From: Arenibacter sp. F20364
GTDB lineage: Bacteria; Bacteroidota; Bacteroidia; Flavobacteriales; Flavobacteriaceae
Length of the DNA: 64,000 nucleotides
Direction of reading: 5' to 3'
Assembly: GCF_023015905.1 (NCBI RefSeq)
Contig: NZ_JALKBD010000002.1
Location: 186,001-250,000, forward strand
In this document: piece by piece, positions 50,797-59,863 of the stretch
Layout: the number at the start of each line of letters is the position of its first letter
Numbering within the stretch: the first letter of the stretch is position 1
The notes under the pieces: generated by a model
Database searches by the model: none
Told to the model about the DNA's origin: nothing
The model's input: only the letters and a program-made list of their open reading frames with translations
Translations under genes and position numbers: made by a program

Positions 50797-52584
50797 ATGA
50801 AGCCATTAATTTTTTTGTTTTTGTCACTGGGACAATTACTTATGGGCAATGAAATCACTCAAGGCCCTTTTATTAGAATCAATCAGTTGGGATATTTATT
50901 GGATGAACACAAAACAGCAATTGTTTTTTCACATAAAAAGGTAAGTGAAGTGTTCCATTTAATCGATGACAACAACAATGTAGTGGCTACTTTAAGACCG
51001 AAAAAATCTAAACAGGAGGGTTGGGGGACCTTTGAATACTATTATGAACTGGATTTTTCAGATGTTAGGAGCAAGGGGACTTACTTTATTGAGGCAAAAA
51101 AATCCAAATCCCGCTCCAATCTTTTTAAAATAGGGAACGATGTTTATAAGCAAAAACCAGGGATTTTGTTGGGGTTTATGCGCCAACAAAGATGCGGTTA
51201 TAATCCTTATTTTGATATGGTCTGCCATCAAAGGGATGGGCGGTCGGCATATGGTCCAATGCCCGATGGAACATTTGTAAATGCTTCCGGGGGTTGGCAC
51301 GATGCGGGAGATCAACTTAAATATCTAATAACAGGAAGTTATGCCACGGCCCATATGTTAATGGCCTATGAATTATACCCCGATGCTTTCGAGGACCACG
51401 TAAACGCTCTGGGCCAACCACAGTCCAATGGTATTGCAGATGTTTTGGACGAGGCCAAATGGGGTTTGGATTGGATTCTGAAATTGCACCCTGAATCCGA
51501 TCAATTGATACATCAGATTGCGGATGATCGTGATCATATTGGTTGGAAAATGCCGGATGAGGACAGCTCGGACTACGGTTGGGGTAAGAATAGTTATAGG
51601 GTTGCTTATTTTGCGACCGGAGAACCTCAAGGTCTTAACAAGTATAAAAGTGAGGCCAGCGGGGTTTCTAATTTAGCAGGCCGCTCTGCCGCTGCACTGG
51701 CCTTGGCGGCAAGAATATGGCTAAGGGATGTAAAGGATTCCATTTTTGCAAAAGGCTGTTTGGCAGCCGCCAAATCTTTATATAATTTGGGGAAGGAGAA
51801 GGAAGGTTTTCAGCAGGGTAATTCATATGGGGCCCCTTATCGATACTCAGAAAAGACTTGGGCAGATGATATGGAGTGGGGAGCCGCAGAACTATACAAA
51901 AGCACGGGTGATAGTAGCTATTTGAAAGATGCCAAGGAGTATGCGCTAAAGGCCAATACGATTTCTTGGATGCCCAGAGATTCGGTTGGACATTATGAAT
52001 ATTATCCATTTGTCAATTTGGGCCATTTTGCCCTATATGACCAGGTAGATAAGGATTTCCAAAATACGTTGGCCGGATATTACAAAAGTGGTTTGGAAGA
52101 TAATTTGAAGAGGGCATCCAAGAATGCCTATAATATTGGCGTTCCTTTTATTTGGTGTTCCAATAATTTGCTTACCAGTCTAATTACACAGGGCATTCTT
52201 TATGAAAAAATGACAGGTGATCAAGGTTACCACCAATTTTTGGTAGAACATCGGGATTGGCTTTTTGGTAGAAACCCATGGGGAACTTCTATGTTTACCA
52301 AAATGCCGGAAACTGGGGAATATCCTTTGGATGTACATACCAGCACTTGGGCACTGACGAAAAAAGAAGTAGCCGGAGGATTGGTGGATGGTCCGGTCTA
52401 CGCCTCAATTTTTAATTCCCTAAAGGGATTACGTATGGATAATCCGGACGAATTTAAAGCCTATCAAAATAAATTTGTGGTATACCATGATGATATTGGG
52501 GACTATTCTACCAATGAACCTACTATGGATGGCACTGCCGGATCTATAATCATGATGGCCCATTGGGCGGATGAAAAACAATAG
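50797..52584 (+). CDS. Glycoside hydrolase family 9 (endoglucanase-like)
   Basis: 595 residues. Signal sequence up to GNEI (about 19). The N-terminal Ig-like CelD_N module is at about 24-110 (GPFIRINQLGYLLDEHKTA). The (alpha/alpha)6 GH9 domain spans about 125-590. Catalytic aspartates lie in GGWHDAGDQLKYLITGSYAT and the acid Glu in DYSTNEPTMDGTAGSI near the end; GRNPWGTSMF and DVHTST complete the active-site loops. GH9 enzymes cut beta-1,4- or mixed-linked glucans, and a few cut glucosamine-type linkages. The deacetylase-like neighbour would fit an acetylated substrate. Confidence 0.93.
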   Translation: MKPLIFLFLSLGQLLMGNEITQGPFIRINQLGYLLDEHKTAIVFSHKKVSEVFHLIDDNNNVVATLRPKKSKQEGWGTFEYYYELDFSDVRSKGTYFIEAKKSKSRSNLFKIGNDVYKQKPGILLGFMRQQRCGYNPYFDMVCHQRDGRSAYGPMPDGTFVNASGGWHDAGDQLKYLITGSYATAHMLMAYELYPDAFEDHVNALGQPQSNGIADVLDEAKWGLDWILKLHPESDQLIHQIADDRDHIGWKMPDEDSSDYGWGKNSYRVAYFATGEPQGLNKYKSEASGVSNLAGRSAAALALAARIWLRDVKDSIFAKGCLAAAKSLYNLGKEKEGFQQGNSYGAPYRYSEKTWADDMEWGAAELYKSTGDSSYLKDAKEYALKANTISWMPRDSVGHYEYYPFVNLGHFALYDQVDKDFQNTLAGYYKSGLEDNLKRASKNAYNIGVPFIWCSNNLLTSLITQGILYEKMTGDQGYHQFLVEHRDWLFGRNPWGTSMFTKMPETGEYPLDVHTSTWALTKKEVAGGLVDGPVYASIFNSLKGLRMDNPDEFKAYQNKFVVYHDDIGDYSTNEPTMDGTAGSIIMMAHWADEKQ

Positions 52585-52659
52585 TCTGAAGACCAAATTA
52601 AATGCTATTGCCAGGTTTTAAAGGAGATAGACCACTAAATAAAATAAGGTGACTTCTTT

Positions 52660-52989
52660 CTAGCTCTCAGGAGCCAGCTCCACTTCCAAACCTTCCAAAT
52701 CTTCGGTAATATGGATTTGGCAACCCAAGCGGCTGTTGTCCTTTACGTTGAAAGCCTCTGCAAGCATGGCATCCTCATCATCGGACATTTCGGGCAATTG
52801 GTGGTCAGACTCTACATAGCACTGGCAGGAGGCGCACATGGCCATACCACCACATATACCAATGGTTCCCTCCGGGGCAAGTTCGTAGGAACGAACTATT
52901 TCCATTAGGTTCATATTCATATCCGTGGGTGCGTCTACCTCGTGAACAACCCCATCCCTGTCCTTAATTTTTATTTTAACATCGCTCAT
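52660..52989 (-). CDS. [2Fe-2S] ferredoxin, adrenodoxin type
   Basis: 109 residues. The plant/adrenodoxin-like ferredoxin fold has cluster cysteines in ICGGMAMCASCQCYV (C-x5-C-x2-C) and LGCQIHI. MSDDEDAMLAEAF is the acidic recognition helix. It starts 70 bp after the flavoprotein gene that probably reduces it, forming a ferredoxin/ferredoxin reductase pair that could feed the Fe-S assembly proteins next door. Confidence 0.92.
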   Translation of the reverse strand: MSDVKIKIKDRDGVVHEVDAPTDMNMNLMEIVRSYELAPEGTIGICGGMAMCASCQCYVESDHQLPEMSDDEDAMLAEAFNVKDNSRLGCQIHITEDLEGLEVELAPES

Positions 52990-53059
52990 GCCAGAAATAT
53001 TCTTTTTTGCTAATAGCCAGCAAATTTAAGGGATTTACTTTAGGATTTGGTTGTTTTTT

Positions 53060-54118
53060 TTAATCAATGGCCTTTACTACTGCCTTGGGGGCTTCTTTTT
53101 TGCTGCCATCAAAACCGGATACTCCGCCAACAGTGGTATATTTCATAACATATTTTTTGTCCGGGAAAATACGCTGGTAGGCACTTTGGCACATTAGGGT
53201 TGCTTCGTGAAAACCGCAAAGGATCAATTTTAGTTTTCCGGGATAGGTATTTACGTCCCCGATGGCATAAATTCCGGGAATGTTGGTCTGATAATCGAAA
53301 GTGTCCACTTTTATGGCATTCTTTTCAATTTCCAATCCCCAATCCGCAATGGGTCCCAGCTTGGGAGATAGCCCGAACAAGGGAATAAAATCGTCGATTT
53401 CCTTAATAATTTCTTCGTCCTGTTCACCGGATTTATTGATGACCACGGCCTCCAATTTCCCCGATCCTTTTAAGCCAACCACTTCTGCAGGGGTAATGAG
53501 GTTAATTTTTCCAATATTTTTCAAGGACTGTACCTTCTCTACAGAATCCAGAGCTCCTCTAAATTCATTTCTTCTATGTACCAAAGTCACTTCTGAAGCA
53601 ACGTCGGCTAAAAAGATACTCCAATCAAGAGCAGAATCACCTCCACCGGCAATTAACACTCTTCTATTGCGATATACTTCTGGATCTTTTATAAAATAAG
53701 CAACACCTTTATCCTCATAATCCTTGATTTTGTCGATCAAGGGTTTTCTTGGTTCAAAACTACCAAGGCCGCCAGCAATGGCTACGATTGGGGCATTGTG
53801 CTTGGTGCCTTTGTTGGTAGTTACCAAAAAGGTGCCGTCTTCCAATTTTTCTATGGTATTGGCCCGCTCCCCCAAGGTAAATCCGGGTTGGAACGCTTTT
53901 ATCTGTTCCATAAGGTTATTTACCAGATCACCTGCCAAGACCTCTGGGAATCCTGGGATATCGTAAATGGGCTTTTTTGGGTATATTTCGGAACATTGCC
54001 CACCTGCCTGTGGTAAGGCGTCTATTAAATGGCATTTAAGCTGCAACAGGCCTGCTTCAAAAACCGCAAAAAGACCTGTTGGGCCTGCACCGATAATTAG
54101 AATATCTGTTTTAATCAT
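53060..54118 (-). CDS. Ferredoxin-NADP reductase, thioredoxin-reductase-like (FAD/NAD(P))
   Basis: 352 residues. The FAD motif IIGAGPTGLFAVFEAGL is at the start, GGQCSEIYPKKPIYDIPG follows, and the NADPH motif is VLIAGGGDSALDWS near residue 160. The terminal FAD segment is GIYAIGDVNTYPGK. The redox CxxC of thioredoxin reductase is missing, as in YumC-type ferredoxin-NADP reductases. The ferredoxin gene directly downstream strongly supports this activity. The C-terminus has a Lys-rich tail. Confidence 0.9.
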   Translation of the reverse strand: MIKTDILIIGAGPTGLFAVFEAGLLQLKCHLIDALPQAGGQCSEIYPKKPIYDIPGFPEVLAGDLVNNLMEQIKAFQPGFTLGERANTIEKLEDGTFLVTTNKGTKHNAPIVAIAGGLGSFEPRKPLIDKIKDYEDKGVAYFIKDPEVYRNRRVLIAGGGDSALDWSIFLADVASEVTLVHRRNEFRGALDSVEKVQSLKNIGKINLITPAEVVGLKGSGKLEAVVINKSGEQDEEIIKEIDDFIPLFGLSPKLGPIADWGLEIEKNAIKVDTFDYQTNIPGIYAIGDVNTYPGKLKLILCGFHEATLMCQSAYQRIFPDKKYVMKYTTVGGVSGFDGSKKEAPKAVVKAID

Positions 54119-54187
54119 GGAAAAAAGAACTTAAAATAGCTGCAAAGCTAAAAAAGGAATTGAGAATAGATTATGATATTGATCAGG

Positions 54188-54430
54188 TTAGGGGCCAACA
54201 TTTATAACCTCCTGTATTTGGGGGGCATATTTTTTTATGGTCATTTCAACCCCGCTCTTAAGGGTCATTTGGTTTACTGAACAGCCTACGCAGGCGCCCT
54301 CCAATTTTACTTTTACGGAATTGTCATTGTCTATGGAAATGAGGGAGATATCCCCCCCATCACTTTGCAAAAAAGGACGGATTTCCTCCAATGCCTTTTC
54401 AACGTTGTTTTTAAGTTCAATCGATGTCAT
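54188..54430 (-). CDS. NifU-like Fe-S scaffold domain protein
   Basis: 80 residues, only the NifU C-terminal domain. GACVGCSVNQMTLKSGVEMT has the CxxC that binds the transient cluster. The helical start IELKNNVEKALEEIRPFLQS and GGDISLISIDNDNSVKV complete the fold. The gene is 2 bp after mrp, so the two are translated together. Scaffold plus ATPase carrier is a typical late step of Fe-S delivery. Confidence 0.93.
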   Translation of the reverse strand: MTSIELKNNVEKALEEIRPFLQSDGGDISLISIDNDNSVKVKLEGACVGCSVNQMTLKSGVEMTIKKYAPQIQEVINVGP

Positions 54431-54432
54431 AA

Positions 54433-55575
54433 TTACTTCTTTTTAACAGCCGAACAACCTGCCATTGTAGTTATTTTAATAGCCTCCGTTGGAGGTAAAC
54501 TTTTGTTTCTATCCACCACTTCCTGAACTACATTTCTTGTAATTTCCTCAAAAGCGGTTTCAATTGCGGTTGCCGTTTGCAGCGCCGCCGGCCGGCCTAC
54601 ATCACCTGCCTCCCTAATACTTTGTACCAAAGGTACCTCCCCTAAAAAAGGAACATTTAAATCCTCTGACAAATGCTTGGCCCCTTCTTGCCCAAAAATA
54701 TAATATTTATTGTTGGGTAGTTCCTCTGGTGTAAAATACGCCATATTTTCTACGATACCCAACACCGGCACATTAATGGAATCTTGTTGGAACATTGCCA
54801 CTCCCTTACGGGCATCTGCCAATGCCACTTCCTGTGGGGTACTTACTACCACGGCACCCGTAATGGGTAAGGATTGCATGATGCTCAAATGTATATCCCC
54901 CGTTCCTGGAGGAAGATCCAGTAGCATAAAATCCAGTTCTCCCCAATGGGCATCAAAAATCATTTGATTAAGCGCTTTGGCAGCCATGGGGCCTCTCCAA
55001 ATCACCGCCTGATTGGGTTGGGTGAAAAAGCCAATCGATAGGAGTTTTACACCATAGTTTTCTATGGGCTTCATTTTGGATTTTCCTTCAATATTTACGG
55101 CCAAGGGTTTTTCCTGTGCAACATCGAACATAATAGGCATGGACGGACCATAAATGTCCGCATCCAATAGTCCTACTTTAAACCCCATTTTAGCCAAGGT
55201 TACGGCTAAATTTGCCGTGACCGTGGATTTTCCTACCCCTCCTTTTCCGGAAGCGACGGCTATAATATTTTTGATCCCTGGGATGGGTTTACCTTTTATC
55301 TCATTTGCCTTTGGCTTGGCAGCGGGGGCATCCACTTTTACATTTACAGTAATTTTGGCTTTGTTGTACACCTTGTCGTGTATCACCTTTAAAATTTCTA
55401 CCTCGGTTTTCTTTCGTGCCTGCAAACTTGGGTTCGAAATGGTAATATCAACAACTACCTCATCTCCAAAAACCATGATATTTTTAACCGCGCCACTCTC
55501 CACCATATTTTGTCCTTCTCCAGGGACAGTGATGTTTTCAAGGGCTTTAAGTATGTCTTTTTTATCTAATTTCAT
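54433..55575 (-). CDS. Mrp/ApbC-type Fe-S cluster carrier ATPase
   Basis: 380 residues. An N-terminal DUF59 (MIP18-like) domain spans about 1-90. The P-loop ATPase has deviant Walker A GKGGVGKSTVTANLA near residue 110, LLDADIYGPSMPIMFD and LLDLPPGTGDIHLSIMQ. The C-terminus reads MAGCSAVKKK. The CxxC that carries the cluster in many Mrp proteins is not visible after VENMAYF, where this protein has TPEELPNNKYY, as in other Flavobacteriia. It probably delivers clusters to apo-proteins with the NifU-like partner. Confidence 0.92.
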   Translation of the reverse strand: MKLDKKDILKALENITVPGEGQNMVESGAVKNIMVFGDEVVVDITISNPSLQARKKTEVEILKVIHDKVYNKAKITVNVKVDAPAAKPKANEIKGKPIPGIKNIIAVASGKGGVGKSTVTANLAVTLAKMGFKVGLLDADIYGPSMPIMFDVAQEKPLAVNIEGKSKMKPIENYGVKLLSIGFFTQPNQAVIWRGPMAAKALNQMIFDAHWGELDFMLLDLPPGTGDIHLSIMQSLPITGAVVVSTPQEVALADARKGVAMFQQDSINVPVLGIVENMAYFTPEELPNNKYYIFGQEGAKHLSEDLNVPFLGEVPLVQSIREAGDVGRPAALQTATAIETAFEEITRNVVQEVVDRNKSLPPTEAIKITTMAGCSAVKKK

Positions 55576-55764
55576 CCTAATCCATTCTTATTCAGTCATT
55601 ATTAAAACTGATTCTAAATTACAAAGATAGGGCTTAGGAGCGAGATTAGGAAGGAAGGGAATTGAAAAGTAAAATAAGGCAATAAGTATCCTCTATATGC
55701 TTTGATGAATTCCAAATTATTGGCAATTGTAATCAAGGAATTTATTCTATAATCGAGATTAAAA

Positions 55765-55807
55765 CCTACCTGCCTGTACCCGTTCAGGCGGGCTTGCCCC
55801 GAGGTAG
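55765..55807. repeat. REP-like palindromic element
   Basis: A 43-nt imperfect palindrome: outer arms CTACC and GGTAG, inner arms CCTGCCTG and CAGGCGGG (7 of 8 pairs), with a bulge TTGCCCCGA. It is much more GC-rich than the surrounding gap and lies exactly at the end of the ATL gene, so it may also end transcription. It resembles dispersed repeats of marine Bacteroidetes; no second copy was found in the window. The rest of 55576-55764 is AT-rich and empty. Confidence 0.55.
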
Positions 55808-55808
55808 T

Positions 55809-56144
55809 TTACTTTAACTCCTGCCAAGGATCCCAGAAATGAACATCAAAATTAACAATTTGATTGTCCACTACCTTGATGCCCTCATTTTCCAATAATT
55901 GCTGCATTAAATTGGTGCCTTCAAAATGATGTTTCCCTGTTAAAAGCCCTTTTCTGTTAACCACCCTATGAGCGGGGATATCCCCAACTTTATGGGCACC
56001 ATTCATGGCCCAGCCCACCATTCTGGCACTTCTGGCAGTACCCAAATATTTCGCAATGGCACCATAAGAGGTAACTCGGCCAAAGGGTATTTGTCTGGCT
56101 ACCCCATAAACTTTTTCAAAGAAGTTCTCGTTTTCGGGTTTCAT
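55809..56144 (-). CDS. Alkyltransferase-like (ATL) DNA repair protein
   Basis: 111 residues, the MGMT/O6-alkylguanine transferase C-terminal domain only. IPFGRVTSYGAIAKYLG (about 19-35) and SARMVGWAMNGAHK are typical. The active-site PCHR is replaced by PAHR (A58), so the methyl-accepting Cys is missing. Such ATL proteins bind alkylated guanine and channel it to nucleotide excision repair instead of repairing it directly. Start and LysE stop overlap by one base (TGATG). Confidence 0.9.
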   Translation of the reverse strand: MKPENENFFEKVYGVARQIPFGRVTSYGAIAKYLGTARSARMVGWAMNGAHKVGDIPAHRVVNRKGLLTGKHHFEGTNLMQQLLENEGIKVVDNQIVNFDVHFWDPWQELK

Positions 56145-56773
56145 CAGGTATAGAAAATTCTAATTAAGGTAATCACCAAAAGCAGCATCATTAAGGCACT
56201 TAGGATATAATTGGAATTCTTTGAAAATCTATTGTTCTTGGTTTCCAATTTGGTGAAATAGACCGTATACAGATAGAGAACTGTAAAGGTGCCGCAGCCA
56301 GCTGCAAGAATAAAGGTGGCAATATCGCGGAACTGAAATTTTATCCAACCGGAGGCATTCCACATGGCATTCAGCCCACTGTAATAGGGTATGGTCAATA
56401 AATTTAATGCGGCTAGCAATATCCCTTTAAAGAAACTATTTTTCTTGCTAACCTTGACTATTTTAGGTCGATTCCGTTTCTTTTTCTTGGCTTTGACAAA
56501 GAAGTAGACGGCAAAAAAAGCGAAGACAATTAGGGCTATTTTTAAGAGCAGGTCTATAATTTCTGGATTTTTGAATAAAAATTTGGAAATCATTACAGAT
56601 ATATAGGCCTGGATAATAATCATGGTGGATACCCCAAGACTAAATATAATACCGTTGGTCTTGCCCTTTTCCACACTTATCTTGGCGGCGTTCATATTCA
56701 ATAGACCTGGAGGGACGGTAGCCATAAATGCGGCTGAAAAGGTGGCAAAAAAAAGGGTGAGTAAATGTTCCAT
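56144..56773 (-). CDS. LysE/RhtB family amino-acid exporter
   Basis: 209 residues and about six hydrophobic segments. The N-terminal signature FSAAFMATVPPGLLNMNAAK (residues 13-32) is the LysE/RhtB family start with the conserved proline pair before NMNA. SLGVSTMIIIQAYISVMI, a Lys-rich loop and FILAAGCGTFTVLYLYT follow. Substrate is probably an amino acid or similar. It lies 3 bp after trmB and overlaps the ATL gene by one base; the three form one transcript. Confidence 0.82.
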   Translation of the reverse strand: MEHLLTLFFATFSAAFMATVPPGLLNMNAAKISVEKGKTNGIIFSLGVSTMIIIQAYISVMISKFLFKNPEIIDLLLKIALIVFAFFAVYFFVKAKKKKRNRPKIVKVSKKNSFFKGILLAALNLLTIPYYSGLNAMWNASGWIKFQFRDIATFILAAGCGTFTVLYLYTVYFTKLETKNNRFSKNSNYILSALMMLLLVITLIRIFYT

Positions 56774-56776
56774 GGC

Positions 56777-57448
56777 CTACCGTATTCTAAACTTGATATA
56801 GGTGATTGGTTTTCCTTTCTCAAGATACTGTTTTTCGTAGAAAGTCTGTATTTCCAGAACTTCTTTTGGGCTCCCTTCATTTTTGTATACATCGTGATTG
56901 GCATATAGTACTTCCAATCCTTTACCGTGTAACAGGCCCAAGGTATATCCATGCATAAATTCGCTATCGGTTTTTAGATTAACCACCCCGTCATCTTTTA
57001 AGATCAATTTATACTTTTCCAAAAATACCTCATTGGTAAGTCTATGCTTGGTACGTTTATATTTTATTTGGGGGTCTGGAAAGGTAATCCAGATTTCGGA
57101 AACTTCATCGGCGGCAAAAAGTCCGTCTATCAGTTCTATTTGGGTGCGCAAGAAGGCTACATTGGACATGTTTTCCTCAATGGCCGTTTTGGCTCCACGC
57201 CAAAATCGGGCTCCCTTTATATCGATACCAATAAAATTTTTATTCTTGTTTTGCTTGGCCATTCCAACGGTATATTCCCCTTTGCCACAGCCCAATTCCA
57301 AAACTAGAGGATTGTCATTGCCGAAGAATTCATTCCATTTTCCCTTCAAAGAAAATGTGCCATTTGTAATTTCTTCCCTGTTGGGTTGAATTACATTCCC
57401 AAAAGTTTCATTTTCCTTGAATCGCTTCAGCTTATTCTTACTTCCCAC
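56777..57448 (-). CDS. trmB: tRNA (guanine46-N7)-methyltransferase
   Basis: 223 residues. The SAM motif is LELGCGKGEYTVGMAKQNK near residue 50. The acceptor/catalytic segment FIGIDIKGARFWRGAKTAIE and the tRNA-binding ITFPDPQIKYKRTKHRLTN with NLKTDSEFMHGYTL complete the family pattern. It makes m7G46 in the tRNA variable loop. The basic N-terminal tail is slightly longer than in the E. coli protein. First gene of the trmB-lysE-ATL transcript. Confidence 0.95.
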   Translation of the reverse strand: MGSKNKLKRFKENETFGNVIQPNREEITNGTFSLKGKWNEFFGNDNPLVLELGCGKGEYTVGMAKQNKNKNFIGIDIKGARFWRGAKTAIEENMSNVAFLRTQIELIDGLFAADEVSEIWITFPDPQIKYKRTKHRLTNEVFLEKYKLILKDDGVVNLKTDSEFMHGYTLGLLHGKGLEVLYANHDVYKNEGSPKEVLEIQTFYEKQYLEKGKPITYIKFRIR

Positions 57449-57653
57449 TCGTCAATGATAGTTAAATTAATGGCAAAGCTAATGAAATCTAAACTTGTTT
57501 CTTAGGAAGTGGCCTTTGGTTGTTTGATCTTATTTGCAATTAATTGGAAAGCCTTAATTTTTATAGCCGATAACCAACATTTAACACGGGTTGACCGGCT
57601 ATTTTTTATAATGAACAAGAAAAGGATTAAATTAGAGCTGTAATTCATTGTAA

Positions 57654-58655
57654 ATGCAAAAATTAGGACTTCTTTTCTTATTACTGTTGCAACTTGGTTG
57701 TAGTGGTCAGGCAATGGAGAAATTCAATGGGGTAAGTTTTGTGGCCTCTCGCGAAAAGGTAGTCCAGGAACATGTGGATGCTGTCAGGAAAATAAATGCC
57801 AAATGCGCTGCGGTTATGCCCTTTGGATTTATTAGGGATGCTGGCTCTCCAGAAATAATTTTCGACACCTCAAGGCAATGGTTCGGTGAAACGAAGACCG
57901 GTGCCAGACAATACATAGACATTTTGCACCAGAATGGTTTAAGAGTAATGTTGAAACCTCAGATTTGGATTTCCAGAGGAGCATTTACCGGCCATTTAAA
58001 GATGAATTCCGAGGAAAAATGGAGGGCTTTGGAGGCCTCTTATCACGATTTTATTATGGCTTATGCCTCTCTAGCCCAAGAAACTAAGGCCGACGCATTT
58101 TGTATCGGGACCGAGTTGGAGCAATTTGTTAGCCACAGACCGGGATATTGGACCGAACTGATCAAAAAGATTAGGAGTGTTTACAAAGGGAAACTTACCT
58201 ATGCGGCCAATTGGGACGAATATGGGCGAACCCCGTTTTGGGAAGATTTGGATTTTGTAGGGATAGATGCCTACTTTCCTCTGAGTGATGAAAAAACCCC
58301 AAGTGTTGAGCAATTAAGAAAGGGGTGGCAACCGCACAAAGAGAAAATAAGATCTTTGTCCTTGGCTACAAACAAACCCATAATCTTTACTGAATACGGT
58401 TATAGGAGCAATAATTATACGGCAAAGAAACCTTGGTTGGTAGATCATAGTCAGGACGATGTGAATCTTGAGGCCCAGGCCAATGCTACCAAGGCCATTT
58501 TTGAAGAATTTTGGAAAGAAGATTGGTTTGCAGGCGGATTTGTTTGGAAATGGTTTATTGATCATGAAAAAGCAGGCGGACTAAATGACAACCGATTTAC
58601 CCCTCAGAATAAACCGGCACAAGAGGTGATCAAGAGTTTCTACGGGATTCACTAA
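57654..58655 (+). CDS. Glycoside hydrolase family 113-like lipoprotein (beta-mannanase type)
   Basis: 333 residues. Signal MQKLGLLFLLLLQLGC with lipobox Cys16. A TIM barrel with the GH113 pattern: acid/base Glu in CIGTELEQF (E154) and nucleophile Glu in IIFTEYGYRS (E247). VMPFGFIRD, MLKPQIWISRG and LDFVGIDAYFPL supply other barrel-end residues, and WFAGGFVWKW the closing aromatic platform. GH113 enzymes characterised so far are beta-1,4-mannanases or mannosidases; the exact sugar here is not known. It is divergent from trmB and stands alone. Confidence 0.85.
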   Translation: MQKLGLLFLLLLQLGCSGQAMEKFNGVSFVASREKVVQEHVDAVRKINAKCAAVMPFGFIRDAGSPEIIFDTSRQWFGETKTGARQYIDILHQNGLRVMLKPQIWISRGAFTGHLKMNSEEKWRALEASYHDFIMAYASLAQETKADAFCIGTELEQFVSHRPGYWTELIKKIRSVYKGKLTYAANWDEYGRTPFWEDLDFVGIDAYFPLSDEKTPSVEQLRKGWQPHKEKIRSLSLATNKPIIFTEYGYRSNNYTAKKPWLVDHSQDDVNLEAQANATKAIFEEFWKEDWFAGGFVWKWFIDHEKAGGLNDNRFTPQNKPAQEVIKSFYGIH

Positions 58656-58753
58656 AGGCATTTTCAGATTTATTCTTCACCGCCCAATTTTTGGTGAGCG
58701 TTCGGTCTTTGACCTGAAATTTAGGTTTAAACGATCCAAGAATTCCTTCATTT

Positions 58754-58785
58754 TTGATTGTTCTTGGAATTGGGCAGTATTTTTG
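58754..58785 (+). promoter_or_regulatory. Candidate promoter of the amidase gene
   Basis: TATTTTTG (58778-58785) is an exact -7 match. TTG at 58754-58756 or 58758-58760 gives spacers of 21 or 17 nt. A start near 58792 precedes both possible start codons. Confidence 0.55.
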
Positions 58786-58807
58786 ATAATATTTGTATGA
58801 AATTTGA

Positions 58808-59857
58808 ATGGTGTCTGTAATGAGAACTTTTATTTTATCGTGGATGGTGGCTTTAATAGGGCTTCCTTTAATTGCCCAAACGTCCGTTAAAACCGTAATC
58901 GCGGAAAGGGGAGATGGTATTTATTCCATTCTCAGAAAGCAAGGCATGAACCCGGTTAGGCACTACGGACATTTTGTTGATCTTAATCAAGATAATCTAC
59001 GGGATAGTATGCACCTTTATGAAGGAAGGGAATACATTATACCTCCCGTACCAGTGGATACTGTTTCCATAGGGGAATCCGTTGAAAAGAAGGCTACAGA
59101 GATTAAGGCGGTATCCAATATGCTCAATGACGATATTTTTGGTAAGGATTACGCTTCCACAGAGATAAAGAGCAATAAGTTACAGGGTGCCATTTATTAT
59201 TTGATTTCAGGTCATGGCGGGCCGGATCCAGGTGCTATTGAAAAATATGAGGGAAAAATCATAGCAGAAGACGAATACGCTTACGACATTACCCTGCGTT
59301 TGGCTAAGGAGCTTATATCCCATGGGGCCAAGACCTATATTATAATCAGGGATTCCAATGATGGTATAAGGGATCAGCGTATTTTGGAAATAGATAGGGA
59401 CGAGGTGGCCTATCCCAATGAAGAAATACCTTTGAACCAATTAATGAGATTAAAGCAACGTGTAGATATAGTGAACAAGCTTTATTTGGAAAATACGGGG
59501 AAATACCAACGCCTAATAGTGACCCATGTTGATAGCCGCAGCAGGGGGCAGAATATAGACGTGTTTTTCTATCATCATGAGAACAGTAAGAACGGCAAGC
59601 GTTTGGCTGAAAGTATCCACGAGACGTTTTTGAAAAAATACAGACAATATCAACCTAACAGAAACTATGAGGGTACCTTTGGTGATCGTAGTGGACTGTA
59701 TTTAGTTAAAAATACACTACCGGCCATGGCCTATATAGAAATTGGGAATATTAAAAACAAAAAGGATCAAAAACGAATCTTGGATCCTGATAATAGACAA
59801 GCCCTGGCGAAATGGATTTCAGAAGGGGTGATGTTGGATTTTGACAATAAAAATTAG
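58808..59857 (+). CDS. N-acetylmuramoyl-L-alanine amidase (Amidase_3) with LysM-like N-terminus
   Basis: 349 residues (ATG 58808 or 58820). The signal peptide ends at LIAQTS. A LysM-like module (about 27-90: ERGDGIYSILRKQGMNP) is followed by the zinc amidase domain: LISGHGGPDPGAIEKYEG with the first zinc His, the Glu in IIAEDEYAYDITLRLAKEL, the second His in IVTHVDSRSRGQ and the terminal Glu in AYIEIGNIKNKKDQ. It cuts between the peptide and glycan of peptidoglycan, as in cell separation. The usual DxGHGGxDPGA motif is changed only at its first residues (SGHGGPDPGA). Confidence 0.9.
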   Translation: MVSVMRTFILSWMVALIGLPLIAQTSVKTVIAERGDGIYSILRKQGMNPVRHYGHFVDLNQDNLRDSMHLYEGREYIIPPVPVDTVSIGESVEKKATEIKAVSNMLNDDIFGKDYASTEIKSNKLQGAIYYLISGHGGPDPGAIEKYEGKIIAEDEYAYDITLRLAKELISHGAKTYIIIRDSNDGIRDQRILEIDRDEVAYPNEEIPLNQLMRLKQRVDIVNKLYLENTGKYQRLIVTHVDSRSRGQNIDVFFYHHENSKNGKRLAESIHETFLKKYRQYQPNRNYEGTFGDRSGLYLVKNTLPAMAYIEIGNIKNKKDQKRILDPDNRQALAKWISEGVMLDFDNKN

Positions 59858-59863
59858 AGGTAT

